From the NCBI GenBank assembly GCA_016342755.1, contig JAEINS010000001.1, forward strand, positions 1-64,000: DNA of 64,000 bases, written 5' to 3'. Below, piece by piece: positions 62,843 through 64,000 of the stretch. This stretch comes from Melioribacteraceae bacterium (GTDB lineage: Bacteria; Bacteroidota; Ignavibacteria; Ignavibacteriales; Melioribacteraceae). Position numbers and translations under genes: made by a program. The notes under the pieces are model-generated. The model was not told where the DNA came from, searched no databases, and worked only from the letters and a program-made list of their open reading frames with translations. How positions within the stretch are numbered: the first letter of the stretch is position 1; the number at the start of each line of letters is the position of its first letter.

Positions 62843-64000
62843 ATGAAAAAAACTCTGCTGTTTATTTTTGTTCTCTCTTCTATGGTTTTTGCCAGAGGAG
62901 TAGAAATAAAAGGGATTAAAACCTATACTTCCAAAAGTACAACTTCATTGCCGGTTCTTGTAAAAGACAGTAAATTATCCACAAAGATTATAATTGAATT
63001 TGATGTGATTGCAGACTCTGAGCCATATCTTGCAATCAAATTCGAATTCTGTGATAAAAACTGGGTTCCTCTTGAATCAATATTTTTTGATAATACAGGA
63101 CAGAATATTGATGATTTTGTTGTACTTGAACCTGTTCACCTGTCTACAAGTGATATTGATTTTCATTACAAAAGCGGTTTCCCAAATCCAAGAGTATCAT
63201 TTCCGTTTTCCGGCAAATGGATTTATACAATAGTTGATAAATTTTCTGAAGAAATATATGGAGAAGGCAGGTTTTTTGTAGTTGATCCTCAACTAGGCTT
63301 ATCAATGAAATTAAGCAATGAAAGTGTTGAAGCACCAAGTATTGATAACGATGTTCCGGACAGATCTTTGAAACTTGAAGTAAGTGGAACTTATCCCGAC
63401 AGTTTTTTCCCTTCAAATTTACAAGACGCTGAAATTATTACAAATCATCTAACAGATTATCCAAAAATAATAACAGTAGATGATAATGGCGTTTACAACT
63501 ATTTTGAAACAGATGCCAGCAATAGATTCAGTTTTATTTCAAGAGATGTTTTTCCGGGAAATGAATACAGAAGATTAGACATTAGGAACCACAATAAATT
63601 TGAGGCTCCGGCAACGGATCATAAATTTGGTGATATAGATATCACAAGAATTTTTAACGCCGGCAGACCAGATCTTAATGGCGGATCGAGTATTATTAAG
63701 TATGATAATAGATATGCAGAATATTTAGATGTAACATTCCGCTTTGACGTTCCGTCTCAGTATGAAGAGGATATTTACTTAATCGGCAGTTTTAACGATT
63801 GGACTCCCATAGAAATGTACAAAGATGAAGGAATATACAAGGCTGTAGTTAACATAAAAAGAGGCGTTTACGATTATCAATATCTAAAATTAGTTGATGA
63901 AGAGAATAATATTTTTGACTGGTTTTTGTTTGAGGGAAATTTTTGGGAAACAAAGAATGATTATCATGTTTTTATTTATGCTTATTCAGATGAATTTGGC
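62843..64000 (+). CDS. T9SS plug-domain (DUF5103) protein, cut by the right edge
   Basis: An open frame of 386 codons runs from ATG 62843 to the window end. It has a signal peptide (TLLFIFVLSSMVFARG) followed by the DUF5103 pattern: LAIKFEFCDKNWVPLE, HYKSGFPNPRVSFPFSG, NHLTDYPKIITVDDNG, FISRDVFPGNEYRRLDIRN and, near the end, an Ig-like/AMPK-glycogen-binding-like segment (DIYLIGSFNDWTPIEMY). The plug protein closes the outer-membrane T9SS translocon when no cargo passes. It starts one base past the stop of the 83-residue protein and overlaps nothing else. Its C-terminus is missing from this window. Confidence 0.88.
   Translation, partial: MKKTLLFIFVLSSMVFARGVEIKGIKTYTSKSTTSLPVLVKDSKLSTKIIIEFDVIADSEPYLAIKFEFCDKNWVPLESIFFDNTGQNIDDFVVLEPVHLSTSDIDFHYKSGFPNPRVSFPFSGKWIYTIVDKFSEEIYGEGRFFVVDPQLGLSMKLSNESVEAPSIDNDVPDRSLKLEVSGTYPDSFFPSNLQDAEIITNHLTDYPKIITVDDNGVYNYFETDASNRFSFISRDVFPGNEYRRLDIRNHNKFEAPATDHKFGDIDITRIFNAGRPDLNGGSSIIKYDNRYAEYLDVTFRFDVPSQYEEDIYLIGSFNDWTPIEMYKDEGIYKAVVNIKRGVYDYQYLKLVDEENNIFDWFLFEGNFWETKNDYHVFIYAYSDEFG

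Overview
The window is a low-GC bacterial chromosome segment, most likely from the Ignavibacteriota (Ignavibacterium/Melioribacter-like) or a close Bacteroidota/Chlorobi relative. Four proteins end in a type IX secretion (T9SS) sorting domain beginning YPNPFNP. Lipoboxes and PorV/PorQ-like barrels are frequent. A DUF4835 (PorD-type) protein and a T9SS plug-domain protein are present, and atpD-atpC stand apart from any other ATP synthase genes, as in Chlorobi. I see no rRNA, tRNA, CRISPR array or transposase.

Region 1 (1-11.4 kb) is accessory. A sensor kinase/NarL-type regulator pair sits beside duplicated paired palindromes (core AGTGGTACCACT). Two secreted-protein cassettes follow: an outer-membrane-like protein plus a T9SS-exported zinc phospholipase C-like protein, then an LRR lipoprotein, a lamin-tail protein and a T9SS-exported caspase-like protease. 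The cassettes share their left flank (kinase 5' end plus operator) and right flank (sorting domain plus terminator) but carry different cargo. A two-gene soluble/four-helix membrane module of unknown role and a hairpin-rich gap follow.

Region 2 (11.4-20 kb) holds two HMA-type lipoproteins coupled to a membrane-spanning beta-propeller/AraC regulator, a papain-like lipoprotein, an FKBP isomerase, an aspartase fused to a cyclic-nucleotide-binding-type domain, and glucose-6-phosphate isomerase.

Region 3 (20-38 kb) is mainly on the minus strand. It has a bacteriohemerythrin, then an operon read as isocitrate dehydrogenase, HD-like protein, aconitase, CitD-CitE fusion and CitF. Envelope and T9SS-related proteins, a HEAT/cyclophilin fusion, and a likely ceramide cluster (serine palmitoyltransferase, GNAT-type ceramide synthase, NAD-dependent reductase) follow. 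With the 2-oxoacid:ferredoxin oxidoreductase at 38.5-41.2 kb, the citrate genes could support a reductive or reversible TCA route.

Region 4 (41-53.4 kb) is a plus-strand run of exported proteins: T9SS or FlgD-like C-terminal proteins, a TonB-dependent receptor with its partner lipoprotein, a PorV/PorQ barrel, an NHL lipoprotein and a secreted endonuclease/phosphatase. Region 5 (53.4-64 kb) carries atpDC and then a membrane-stress set: YbjN-like, PspA, a 54-residue two-helix protein, DUF4178, a Ser/Arg-rich lipoprotein, DUF350, membrane-bound spermidine synthase-like, K+ channel and DUF2459. It ends in a T9SS plug-domain protein cut by the right edge.

Assignments rest on reading motifs by eye; no database search was run.
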